NCBI GenBank assembly: GCA_022828595.1
Contig: JAKGHH010000007.1
Location: 33,046,356-33,110,355 of the forward strand
DNA length: 64,000 nt
Source of the DNA: Nelumbo lutea
Lineage: Eukaryota; Streptophyta; Magnoliopsida; Proteales; Nelumbonaceae
Direction of reading: 5' to 3'
A program made the position numbers and the translations under genes. Below the pieces are notes generated by a model that was given only the letters and a program-made list of their open reading frames with translations, made no database searches and had not been told where the DNA came from. Numbering within the stretch: position 1 is the stretch's first letter; every line of letters starts with the position of its first letter. Of the stretch, positions 54,594 through 64,000 are shown in pieces.

Positions 54594-54730
54594 AAGGTGA
54601 TCGGATCGCCCACAGCGCACGCCCCCTGCCCATCCCCTCCGTGCACTGGGAACATCTGTGCTTGTGATGGGGAGATATTCCCAATGCACGGACGGCATCG
54701 GCGGTGGGGGGCACTACAGCTGATCCCTAA
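54594..54730. repeat. GC-rich fold-back repeat, relative of 21991-22200
   Basis: 'CCGTGCACTGGGAACATCT' and 'GGGAGATATTCCCAATGCACGG' form a hairpin, bordered by 'GTGATCGGATCGCCCACAGC' and 'GCACTACAGCTGATCCCTAA'. The block at 22060-22200 has the same words in inverse order. Confidence 0.65.
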
Positions 54731-54850
54731 AGCATTGTTTTGTTTATACAAAATTTGTCGTTTGGTAATGTTGCAATTTCAAAAAGTAAATAAAAACAAT
54801 AACATTTATGGTGTGCTTGTGCATATCACACCCTAAAATTGTTTTCTTAA

Positions 54851-55116
54851 GGTATTTAAAACTGGACCAAACAAGGAATTATTCTAGAGTTCAGTTCCTA
54901 GGTCGAACGGTCTAACCTGCTCTAACAGAAAAATAAAAAATAAAAGCAAAACAAAACAAAACAAAAAATGGCTAAAAACTATTGTTCGGATCGATGGTTC
55001 GACCGCCCGGATCAGCAATTCACTGATCAAATCAATGGTTTTAGCTAAAAAACAGTTTTGGGGTGAAATAGAATCGATCAATCCTGGTTTGGTCCGATCT
55101 GGTTTTGAATGTAATA
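54851..55116. repeat. MITE-like repeat of the 'GGTTTT-ACCGG' family
   Basis: It starts TAAAACTGGACCAAACA and ends TCCGATCTGGTTTTGAAT, with 'GATCGATGGTTCGACCGCCC' inside. Related to 21104, 22545 and 39486. Confidence 0.5.
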
Positions 55117-56362
55117 ACATAGGTGATAGCCGCGCTTTAACTGTGGCATTTTTCATCCAATTCCGAACTTGCTACTAAAGAGTCATCAAAGGAGGAAGCT
55201 TTTTCTTTGTGCCCAAGAACTAAAACAATAGTCACCTTGTATCTTAATGAAAAGATCCAACACCAACTTGTAGTCAAATAAGATGTAAATCTTCGAAATT
55301 GTAAATGTTTGATTTATAACTCCGCTGTTATGTAGTAACGTCCGACCCACCATAAGAGTGAGACCTTGCCATATACAAGATGTGTGGTGCCTGATCATGT
55401 TGATAAGGTATTGGAATGTGTTTTGTTGGCAGGAGGTCCGGATTCATTCCCTGCAAAATGCTTTGTCCAAATTGAACTCGATTTCATCAAAGTGATCCAA
55501 ATTCAATCCGTTTATAATTGGATTAAATGCCAATCCACCCATCTCCCATCCAATAAAATCCATTTTGTTTTAAAAATATATGCTCGTATATAGTTAAAAT
55601 TTACATTGTATCCAATTATTCATTAATGAGGTTAGTTTGTAGTGTTTAATACAGCCATTGGTTCGAAGTTCTACAAAATTATTTTCAATTCATTTTGTTC
55701 AGGAAATACATCACAGTTTTTTATAGTTCATTATATAATATTTTAATTTATTTATACTATTGGTCCGTAGTTGATTCAAATCCAATGGATATAAACGAAT
55801 CAAATTTGGACCTAACTACAACTTGCAATCCCAACTTTGGTATAACTGACTTCCGTTGACAATTCCAATTTACATATTCGCCTATTAAAATTCCGTCACT
55901 TTCAGGTGGCAAAACGAAGAAATGTCATTTTACCTAGGAAGGCTTTACACAATTCTTTCTTAAAAAAACTAGGGAAAGGCATTGAACCATATAATTGAAT
56001 AAATAAGGTTATCTTCAATTATTTTTGTAAATAAAAGTATTCTTCTCACATGAAGAGTATTGGTTACATCATTTGGTTACCCTTTAAAAACTGTTGCTTG
56101 CAGTCTTGTACCATCAGAAGGGTTTAAAAAATGAACAGGAATGCACCTCCGGCCTTTTGGCATTTCATTGTATTGTTGGAGGCAGTAGGCATCATCTACT
56201 TTTGCATTCAAGATCCAGACGGTAATGCAAGCACGCTTTCATTTCTAGAGAAGCAAGGATTCTCCATGTTCTTTGCAGACAAAGCTGATCATCTCTAAGT
56301 CAAAATTTTGCAATTTCTAGAAATTGAGAAGTTGAAAATTGGAATATTCTCTGTACAAGAAA
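55117..56362. other. Intergenic and 3' flank of the right TlyA-like gene piece
   Basis: No gene. A plus frame at 56131-56298 is opposite the TlyA 3' UTR and unrecognised. Confidence 0.4.
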
Positions 56363-56503
56363 TTAGCATGTGGTTCTCTCAGCTGTTCGATGAAAGCAAA
56401 CTAGGAACTCTTTATTACCCTCAGCACCCTTTATTGGAGATTCAATCCACCCACTGCTGGAGAATCCAAAGTTTTCCACACCCTTTATGATCCTTTCAAG
56501 AAC
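56363..56503 (-). CDS. Exon 9 (C-terminus)
   Basis: Acceptor TATTTAG|GTTCTT. 46 codons from '[14 protein letters not shown]' to 'HRTAERTTC', then TAA at 56365-56363. Confidence 0.85.
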   Translation of the reverse strand, partial: VLERIIKGVENFGFSSSGWIESPIKGAEGNKEFLVCFHRTAERTTC

Positions 56504-59500
56504 CTAAATAATACAACCAAATCAATGAGATTTCACATTTGCATACCTAAAAAACCAATGAAGTTAACCAACAATTATGCTTCACTGCTTTAGGACAAGT
56601 GTAAGAGTGTCTGCGTGTGCATGTAAATTTGTGGTGGGCACTACCCAGGACAAAAAAGAAAATTGGTGGACAGACCACAGGGTAAGGCACTGGGATGATA
56701 TATCTTGGTGCAAGAATAAGGAATTTTTGTTTTTAAGGTTGGATGGTCCATATAGACGTATGCATACACATATAAACACGTGCTCAAACACAACTACAAC
56801 CACACCCACACCCACAGGAAAAGGCTCCATTGACCAAAAACAATTCATGATAAAGCCAAAATGGAGTGACATGAAGGCTCATCCTACAATTGTAGTCTCA
56901 TAGGCTTCATGTTAGCTAATAATTTCAGAATTCAACTGACCAAACAGCTTTACTGGCACCAAGAGCTAAACACAATCTCTGATGGGGCTTTTAAGAACTC
57001 AAGCAATCAGTTAATTGGTAGTGTGAGCTGAAGTAAATTCTATACTTATAAAAATTGGGTTTCTGAGGCTTCTAAATTAAATAAATCAATCAAATAACAA
57101 GTTTGGGGGATGTATACATACTTCTTGATGGACTAAGGGATCTCTTACAATTCCACCTCCTCCCACCTGCGAAGGAAACAAAATCCAGAATATAAATGAG
57201 TAGATAAATATCTTTTCTTGGCTGCGACTCATTGTAAATTAGGAAATTCATACCCATTAAACTGAAAATGATGAGAACTAGATCACAAGAAAATTTAAGG
57301 AAAAAAATAACAAATAGTTTCTAGGTTCTAGCTGAGAAGGAAATTGAAGCTTATAAAACCCATCATCCAGATATGCATACTACATACTCAACTCAACTCA
57401 AACCTAATCCCAACTATTTGGGGTTAGCTAGATGAATCATCCCACTATTGTACTCTATCAAGAGCCATGCCAAAACGATTCATGATTCATATTCATATTG
57501 GATTGGTTAAATGTTTTTATGCTGGCTGTCAACCAGAAGAAGAAGAACTCCTCTTGAGGAGGCGTATGCTTCCTTGTGCCCAGGAGGCTTACACCTCTTA
57601 CATTCTAAACTATGCCTCACACATCCGGGTAGTGGAATGCCTTGTGTCATGCCTCCGTATTTCAAAAATTTGCCCTCGAATATGTCCTGTTCTAGTAACA
57701 CTTGTCTCAGCATGCACTTCTTGTTAGTGTGATCACCCAAGCATCAAAGAGATTTGCATTTCAACAGTATAATGATATGCAAATGCAATGAACTAAAAAG
57801 GAAAATGATGAGGATGTTTGCATCTGAAAAGGTGATAAAATCTTAGCTAAGTCATTCATCTGTTGAGGTAGGGCACAATAGCATGTAACCTGGGATTGGG
57901 GAAAATCCCAAGCTCGAACCGCCAAGGGACTGCAGTCAGTGTAGATCATCAAAGATCAGTTAGCGGGTCTCAAGATTTGCAAGTTAAATAAAAGGGCATA
58001 ATCTTAATGAGCACAACTGGATTGTGCCCAGGCTTTACCAAGGTACACCTGATAATAGTTTTGGTTCAGTTAGCAGTCATTTATGACAGACTAGTTTTGA
58101 TGTCTATTCTGTGCTTTGGATTAACCTTTCCTCAAATCATCCTAAATCGTTGAAGCTACATTACAAAACCCACTGGAGGACTTAAAAGGGGGGTGGGGGG
58201 AAAAGATATAAGGAAAATACATCTATGACCTTGGATAAAATATTGAAAAGAAAAAGAGAAGCAAGTACAACAGAATTACAAACCTGTGATCTGCGGGCCT
58301 CAAACTGAGGTTTAACAAGTGTAACTAATGTTGCCTCATCCTTCATGACATTGATGACAGCAGGCATTACCTGCATTAAAAAAAATTAAGGTGCATATGA
58401 ATGGTCAACAAATTAACAGAAAAAACATTTGTTATAGATAAGTCAGAACAGTGGGATGCTGCTGCTGTACAGTAAGCCTAAAACATAACACTGTCTCTAC
58501 CTTAAAATTTTAAAACAAAGCCTCATTATGGAAAGAAGCTACATCATCTGTGAACTAAGCTCCAGTCTCCAACTAGGTGTCCTAAAACCGAATTCAGATC
58601 ACTTAAATAAACCTAATAACAAAACACATAAATTTTGTTTCTCAAAAGTTGCCCATACTGCCTTTGACAATCCAAGAGAAGAAAATTATCATAAAAATGG
58701 ATAGATCTAGCATAATTTATTATGGGGTAGCATCATCAGATCAGGGCATATTGGGAGTTAGATTAGATGATATTTCTTATCAGACCACCAAATGGAGAAT
58801 CCAGAAAATTGAATGGCTAGATGATCTCTCAAATTGAACTATCAGGTGTGCAGAGACGAGATAAATGAGCAAATCTCTGGCAAATACCCAAACAATGATT
58901 AGGTATTTTTCTATTGGGATTCTTTTCTTTTTGATAGGTATACCCATGAAAAGATTAATTAACCACTGGTATCTCTACCATAGAGAAAATGTTTATAAGC
59001 CACAACTTGTACAAATTACATGGCCTATTCCAAGATAATTCCTATGTGTTTTTACTCCCAATGGTTATAATTCCAATTTGTTTTTAATCCCCAATGGTTA
59101 TAAGTCCCGATTTCTACATCATCACCTTTCAAATAAACACAATCTTAAAGATATTAGAAGCGTTTTTTTCAGATAAGAAATCAGAAACAATTAGGGGTCA
59201 ACTCATGATTTAAAAAATATGAGAAATGTACTAAGCTTCCGTATTTCTAATGTGTTGCAGCATACCAGGAGTATAGAGATAAAGGAAAGGTCAAGGGTCA
59301 CCAAATCAACTTTTTGTGGGAGTTCAGAAAGGTATCTTAAATTTGTCCTTTCTATAACACAGACACGTTCATCTCGACGTATCTTATCAGCCACCTGATG
59401 AAGAATTTAAGATCTGTTACAAAGAAATGAAGGAAAAGAAAAAACAAAGGACAACTACAAGTAAAACCCAAGGAGATAGAAACAGCACTAGGAAATCATA

Positions 59501-60256
59501 CTTGTTAAGACACTATAAGTCCGAAACTCCAAGTAGAAAAAAAAAGAAAGAAAAATGAGATGCATGCTTTTATATCTGAAGTTTAGGAGGCTTTACAGGT
59601 TTTCATTGAAAAAGGTTATCATTAACACATCTACACTGCTTAATAACACAAAAAGAAAGTAACAGGCAAATAGAAGTTGTGGAAAAAATGTGCTGGGATG
59701 ATGTAGAGTAAGAATACTATTCACACATAATTTAGAATTTCCAAGCAACATCATTAGCAGTAGAAAGCAAAGATAGAAGAAATGAGTATTGGGGAAAACC
59801 AGACCAGATACTTCGTTAGCTTTCTCAGAATAATTCATCCAATTGAATTTTTATGAAGTAAGGCATACCTGTCCATATCCCACATCAACTCCATAAACAA
59901 ATGAAGCACCATTCTGAAGTAAGCAATCAGTAAATCCCCCAGTGGATAACCCTGAATCAAGAACTACTTTTCCAGCAACATCTACACCTAGCTGTTCAAT
60001 GGCAGCCTCCAACTTGTATCCCGCTCTGGATTAAAACACAATAAGATATAAATAATTTTTTTTATTCGAAGAAAAACTTGAAAATTTTAAATGGCTATAT
60101 GTGAAAACACAATCCAATTTATTAGGCAGGGGTTGTTTATAGAGAATAATCACCTACATACATATTTTGGAACTACAGCCATTATCTCTACAATAGCTTT
60201 ATCAGATACAGGTGTTCCTGCTTTGTTTACCACTTTACCATCCACAAGCACTTTGC
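56363..60256 (-). CDS. TlyA-family S4/rRNA 2'-O-methyltransferase, exons 4-9
   Basis: Six minus-strand exons join without any frame break: 60256-60154, 60025-59869, 59394-59266, 58370-58284, 57166-57122 and 56503-56363 (stop TAA). Exon 4 finishes an S4 domain ('[19 protein letters not shown]'). Exon 5 has the SAM-binding motif '[17 protein letters not shown]' and '[10 protein letters not shown]'. Exon 6 has 'RTNLRYL' and 'TLDLSFIS'. Exon 7 has '[12 protein letters not shown]'. Exon 8 is a 15-residue loop '[15 protein letters not shown]'. Exon 9 has '[19 protein letters not shown]'. These are the ordered motifs of TlyA 2'-O-methyltransferases, including the conserved D, D, K and E. The product probably methylates organellar rRNA. 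Exons 1-3 are not found between 60256 and the window end. Exons of matching phase lie at 1.5-20 kb instead. Confidence 0.88.
57122..57166 (-). CDS. Exon 8 (45-bp micro-exon)
   Basis: Acceptor CTTCGCAG|GTGGGA, donor CAAGAA|GTATGT. 15 codons, too short to appear as an open frame. Confidence 0.82.
57167..58283 (-). other. Intron 7 with SINE-like remnant
   Basis: At about 57383-57430 the minus strand reads 'AACCCCAAATAGTTGGGATT' and 'GAGTTGAGTTGAG'. This resembles the 3' end of plant short interspersed elements. Nothing else is recognised in the 1.1 kb. Confidence 0.4.
58284..58370 (-). CDS. Exon 7
   Basis: Acceptor TAATGCAG|GTAATG, donor TCACAG|GTTTGT. 87 bp, 29 codons with 'LVKPQFEA'. Confidence 0.87.
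58371..59265 (-). other. Intron 6
   Basis: 895 bp, AT-rich, no element seen. Confidence 0.6.
59266..59394 (-). CDS. Exon 6
   Basis: Acceptor CATCAG|GTGGCT, donor CTCCTG|GTATGC. 129 bp, 43 codons: '[19 protein letters not shown]' to 'DLSFISILL'. Confidence 0.88.
59869..60025 (-). CDS. Exon 5 (SAM-binding motif)
   Basis: Acceptor TAATCCAG|AGCGGG, donor GGACAG|GTATGC. 157 bp. It holds '[11 protein letters not shown]' and the glycine-rich SAM loop 'DSGLSTGGF'. Confidence 0.88.
60154..60256 (-). CDS. Exon 4 (S4 domain end)
   Basis: Acceptor TGTTTCAG|GCAAAG, donor GTATGTAG|GTGATT. 103 bp, phase 1 in, phase 2 out. Confidence 0.85.
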
Positions 60257-60699
60257 CTGAAACAGGGAACTGGATTAAGGAACCAAAAGAACCATATACA
60301 AGGAATATTGTTAAGGAACCAAAAAAGATAGTAACACTGAAAATCTTCAAAAAAAAATCAAAAACAAAAAATAAAACTGGCTTGGAGGAACATTTTAACA
60401 CTATGGGACATATAAATAGATGCAATACATAATACATATTCAATATGAATAAATAAATATTAGGCAAAAAATCTCAAAATAGCAGTCAAGAAGACATACA
60501 ATTTTACAAATATATCCACATCAAGGTGGTAAATGAAAAAATCTAATAAGAAATTGTAGTTTAAGGAAACCATACACTATATTATTTTTATCAATGTCTA
60601 GAGTAGATGACTGATAGATGAAGAATGCTGAGACAACATCACATTGTGGATAAAAATTGTCTGTCAATTATTCACTTTTGTTTATTTAATTATTTATTT
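60257..60699 (-). other. Intron 3 sequence (right copy), left part
   Basis: AT-rich, no motif. The plus frame 60091-60432 is the complement of exon 4 plus intron. Confidence 0.45.
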
Positions 60700-61084
60700 T
60701 GAGAAAGATAAAGTATAATCCATTACTAAAAAGATTAGCAACATAAATAGAAAGGAGGTATTCCTGTTTTCCAAATACAGAGAAAGACTGTGAGACTGTA
60801 GAATGCAAGGTTGTCCAGAAAGAAAAAGAGATAACAGATTAACAGTCTTTTCCCAAGAAAGCATCTCTATAAATGTCCTGAAAGGGTATATCCTTGAACA
60901 AGTCTTCAAATCACTCAGCCCTCAAAAATCTTGGCATTTCTTTCCATCCATATTGACCAAATGATAGCTGCCAAAATGGAGTTCTAGGCAGTTTTATTTT
61001 TTTCCTACTCAGACCTTGGATGTACCACCTTTCTAGGACCTCCTTTACTGACTTGGGAAGGCACCAACTAACATTAAGGGACGC
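60700..61084 (-). mobile_element. LINE fragment (zf-RVT tail)
   Basis: The minus strand reads 'SLNVSWCLPKSVKEVLERWY', then 'AAIIWSIWMERNAKIFEG', the 'IW-IW-ERN-RIFE' motif after the zinc-binding region of plant LINEs. Confidence 0.75.
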
Positions 61085-61111
61085 AAAAAAAAAAAAAAAA
61101 AAAAAAAAAAA
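61085..61111. repeat. Poly-A run, 27 bases
   Basis: Uninterrupted A27 at the junction of two LINE pieces in opposite orientation. It could be a retrotransposition tail or a slippage-expanded run. Confidence 0.8.
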
Positions 61112-61114
61112 GAT

Positions 61115-61860
61115 GTCAAACCTTTGTTCTTCTGGGGAAAGGAATAACAAAGTGATCTTCTGTGTCTCCAGATCAAGATTGCAGAATATATGGCCCAAGT
61201 AAGGAACTTCCAGTCAACATCAAAGTGGCATATTGGGTTAAGTCTTTGGAACCTTTTGATGATATCCCAATGGATAACCTTTTTAGAAGCTGGAAGGAAA
61301 TAGCTGGTTCAGCCCCTGTTAAGGATGTTGTAACTCCTATTTGGTCTCCCCCAAACACTGGTTTTATCAAGCTGTACTTTGATGGAAGTAGTGTGGGAAA
61401 TCCAGGGACTTCAGGAATCTGAAGTGTAATGGGGACTCACTTTTTTCCAGGACCAATTGGAGTAGGGTGACTCCTTAAGGGCTGAGTTGTTGGCAGTAAT
61501 GGGAGAAGCACAGAGAGGAGTATGAGCATTAGAAAGTTGATTATTGAAGGAGACTCCAAGTCGGTGATGGGTTAGCTTTAGGAGGAGAAGAATGGACTAC
61601 GGATCTATAGCAATGAAAGGAAGAAGTTGAAGTGGCTAACACAGGACACTGAGGTAAAATTGCACTGGGTTAAAAGAAGTGAAAATTCCTTTGCTGATGT
61701 ATTAGAAAAACAAGGGGTAGATAGAGAATCTTTGTTTTGGGATCAATTGTAACTGCTTTGAGAATTCACTGGGAGAGCTAAGAGAGCTTATCTCTCCCTT
61801 TTCTTTGCTCATTGTACTATGTTTTGAATTTCTAATAAAGTGATACAATTATTGATAAAA
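61115..61860 (+). mobile_element. LINE 3' end with RNase H
   Basis: The plus strand reads 'KERNNKVIFCVS', 'WSPPNTGFIKLYFDGSSVGN' (the RNase H first catalytic Asp), 'LIIEGDSKSVMG' and 'WVKRSENSFADVLEKQG'. A 3' UTR and a short A-run near 61855-61862 follow. Stops interrupt the frame after 61422. Confidence 0.82.
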
Positions 61861-61865
61861 AAATG

Positions 61866-62790
61866 CAAGGAACTTCCAAACCTCTTTTAATCAGTTTGTC
61901 TTTGGTAAGGCATTCTTTGGGAACACCAGATTTTGGAATTTGGGTTTTCAGTAACAGATCAGCCACCTCGCCCATCTTCTGGTCCTGGAGATCTCTATGG
62001 AATTAAGGGGCTTAAACCACCTTGTTCTTCACCATTTAATAATACTCAGAAACTAGCAATTCCTTCTTGTCAGCCACTTTGAAAAGATTTAGGAATAGAG
62101 ATGTCAGGGGGTTGAGGTCCTACCACTTGTCCATCCAATACCTTACTTTTGATCCTTCACATACCCTATAAGAGATCCCAATTATGAAAGAATTAAATGA
62201 CATGTCCATGCCTTTGAAAACCGAGCAGTCATAAGATGAGTATGCAAGGCCAGAATCCCATCCCCAGTTCCTTGATCTAAACTTAGCCTCCACTAGTTGC
62301 CTCCACCAACTTACAGATTCAATGCTATAATGCCAATGCCTAATTTCTACAAGTACAAAGCTCACCACTTTTAATCTTCTAATCCTCAACCCTCCTGCGG
62401 CCTTCTAGAACAAATCAATACCCAGTTCACCAAGTGAATCTTCTTTTCATCCTTCCATCCTTTCTAAAGACATTGTGCAATTTCTCAAGTTCATTTGCCA
62501 TCTTTGCTAGGATGGGGGAACAAGGAAAGAGACAATAAGAAGGAATATTTGCCAAGATACTTTTGATTGAAGTCACTTTGCCACCTTTGGATAAATAACT
62601 TTCCAAGGAAAGTCTTCTATCAAATCTCTCAATCATTAGACCCTAGATGGTGCTAGAATTGCACTTGACACCATATGAAAGGCCCAAATATTTGGTAGGA
62701 AGTTTCGCAACCTTACATCCCATCACCAATTCTAAACCTTCACTTCCACAATCCATCTGACCAGGATAATGGAACTTTTTCTAAGATTAG
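61866..62790 (-). mobile_element. LINE reverse transcriptase fragment
   Basis: The minus strand reads 'LELVMGCKVAKLPTKYLGLS', 'RFDRRLSLESYLSKGGKVTS', 'IKSILANIPSYCLFPCSP', then 'WWRQLVEAKFRS' and 'VCEGSKVRYWMDKW', the C-terminal RT series of plant LINEs. Broken by frameshifts near 62640 and 62400. Confidence 0.82.
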
Positions 62791-63109
62791 TAATAACACT
62801 GAAACCACCTCAAACAAACACAGGATCCCTATCGTTGATTAAAAAATAAATTAAGAAAACACTAGCTAAATTTTCTCTTTTGTTCAATAAGTTATGTTGT
62901 TTGAACCTTACACCATGAGATTTAAAATGAGTAAGTTACTCATAGTTCAGAATAGATGCCATCTTAACTAAAATGTGCTTTGCCTTATAATGGCCCTGAA
63001 AATTAAGATTTGGTGATGAAATCATCTATAAATTTGAAAGATAGGGAGGGCAAGAAGCTTACGGATGAGCTTTTATCAATCATTGCATGAATGAACTGAT
63101 TAATTTCGC
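62791..63109. other. Intervening non-coding sequence
   Basis: No motif recognised. Confidence 0.3.
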
Positions 63110-63345
63110 GATTGGACATGATTAAGGTTTTAACATTCAAATATATCAAGTTTGTTCTTTCACAAATTGCTGTTAAGAAAGGAATCTCTTTGTTAATAGG
63201 CAATTTCTTTGGGAAATTAGAGCTCTCATGCAAGAATTGGGCACAAAGGTTGCATGGGTTTAGATCAGCAAACAATCTAGCTGATGGCATGGAAAAACAA
63301 GGGGTTCAAAGAGATCAATTGTATTGGGGTCTGGTACCCTAAAAG
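63110..63345 (+). mobile_element. LINE RNase H C-terminal fragment
   Basis: The plus strand ends 'HGFRSANNLADGMEKQGVQR' followed by 'DQLYWG', parallel to the ends of the LINEs at 48960 and 61690. Only the last part of the domain is present. Confidence 0.65.
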
Positions 63346-64000
63346 GAGATTTGTATCTGAGGAATCTCTAAGGTGGATAGCTGAGGCTAACTACTTCACT
63401 AGTAAGGCAAATCTAGATGATGATAATGATGGTAATAATGTATCCAAAATTTTCTATAAACTTTATGTATTTTTTTTTATTATTAATCAGATGCAAATTG
63501 CAAAATCTAAATCTGATTACATAAACACCTTAGCCAAATATGTGATAATCATATCAAGTTGTGAAGTTTCAAGTATCATTGACATGCCCACTTGCTTGGT
63601 AAGGCTCTTCTTTTTGTAATCTTTTTATCTTTTTGGTATATTTTTGTTTGTTCATTTATCAAAAGATGTAAGATTTAAATAGAGGGAATTAAATGAGGTT
63701 AAAAGTAGTAGTTCAATTTATAATTTAAACCTTACAATTAAATAGGGACTAAGTTCAAAAGTGAGTATTTTAGTCAAAAGAGAGTTCCATAATCTTAATT
63801 CAAATTTTAATAGTAGTGTAAATATAAAATTATAGATGTGTTGAGTTTTTCTATTTCTTTTGTATTTCTGTGTGTAAAAATAATTCTAATATGTCACACT
63901 TATATTTTGTTTAAATATGATAAATATGTGATATTATACATGTGCCTATGTTTTTTACAAAATTTATGTATTTTTTAATTTTTTATATTTTATTAATTTT
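63346..64000. other. AT-rich sequence to the window end
   Basis: No exon or element recognised. If a full right TlyA-like copy exists, its exons 1-3 are beyond base 64000. Confidence 0.4.

Noticed and set aside
56131..56298. 55-codon plus-strand frame
   Set aside because: It lies opposite the 3' UTR of the TlyA-like gene, with no motif and no splice context.
56363..60256. Toxin (hemolysin) gene suggested by the TlyA family name
   Set aside because: The SAM-binding, D, K and E motifs are those of an rRNA 2'-O-methyltransferase. No pore-forming or secreted feature is present.
1..64000. The window ends joining as one locus (wrapped order) to repair the split gene
   Set aside because: The LINE at base 1 does not continue at base 64000, so simple end-joining does not explain the exon order.

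Overview
This is plant (angiosperm) nuclear DNA. The evidence is low coding density, AT-rich intergenic sequence, Ty1/copia and Ty3/gypsy LTR retrotransposons, LINE fragments with a plant-type RNase H, Mutator-like (MULE) and Tourist-like elements, and short host exons with canonical GT-AG introns. The genus cannot be named from sequence alone. No CRISPR array, rRNA, tRNA or bacterial operon was seen.

The host genes are few and split into small exons. (1) A TlyA-family S4-domain plus rRNA 2'-O-methyltransferase gene, predicted organellar, is present on the minus strand in two separated pieces. Exons 1-3 (transit peptide and start of the S4 domain) lie at 20224..1471. Exons 4-9 (rest of S4 and the whole methyltransferase domain) lie at 60256..56363. 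Splice phases fit inside each block, but the blocks are in the wrong order for one gene, and exon 3 is 4 bases short of the phase exon 4 needs. Two tandem copies cut by the window edges, a rearrangement or a misassembly could each explain this. (2) A single-exon type I MADS-box gene lies at 41418..42017 (+) and lacks the first part of its DNA-binding domain. (3) The first two exons of an ATG10-like gene (autophagy E2-like enzyme) lie at 52568..52891 (+).

Most of the rest is transposons. 1-1080: LINE. 1998-2387: short fold-back MULE with a perfect 9-bp target duplication. 2850-6545: 5'-truncated Copia A. 6753-11751: Copia B, with both LTRs, the 3' one truncated. 11884-17139: complete Copia C on the minus strand, inserted in a LINE (11752-11883 plus 17140-17800). 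18260-18890: another LINE. Everything from 1547 to 19287 lies in one 17.7-kb intron of the left TlyA piece. 20.5-26.2 kb is AT-rich with small MITE-like and fold-back repeats. 26232-28090 is a Pack-MULE carrying captured pieces of a papain-type cysteine protease gene and an LRR receptor-kinase gene. 28575-38867 is a complete Tat-lineage Gypsy element with a dual RNase H and, between pol and the 3' LTR, a spliced antisense gene with its own TATA box. 39970-41098 is a second, larger MULE just upstream of the MADS gene. 44.9-46.1 kb holds Tourist-like and hAT-like MITEs. 48.0-52.0 kb is a mosaic of Copia and LINE fragments. 60.7-63.35 kb is a cluster of four LINE pieces in alternating orientation, upstream of the right TlyA exons.

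All retroelement reading frames seen carry stops, frameshifts or deletions, so none looks autonomous as read. The most noteworthy signals are the antisense spliced gene of the Gypsy element, the two-gene Pack-MULE with a duplicated 5' leader, and the split methyltransferase gene.
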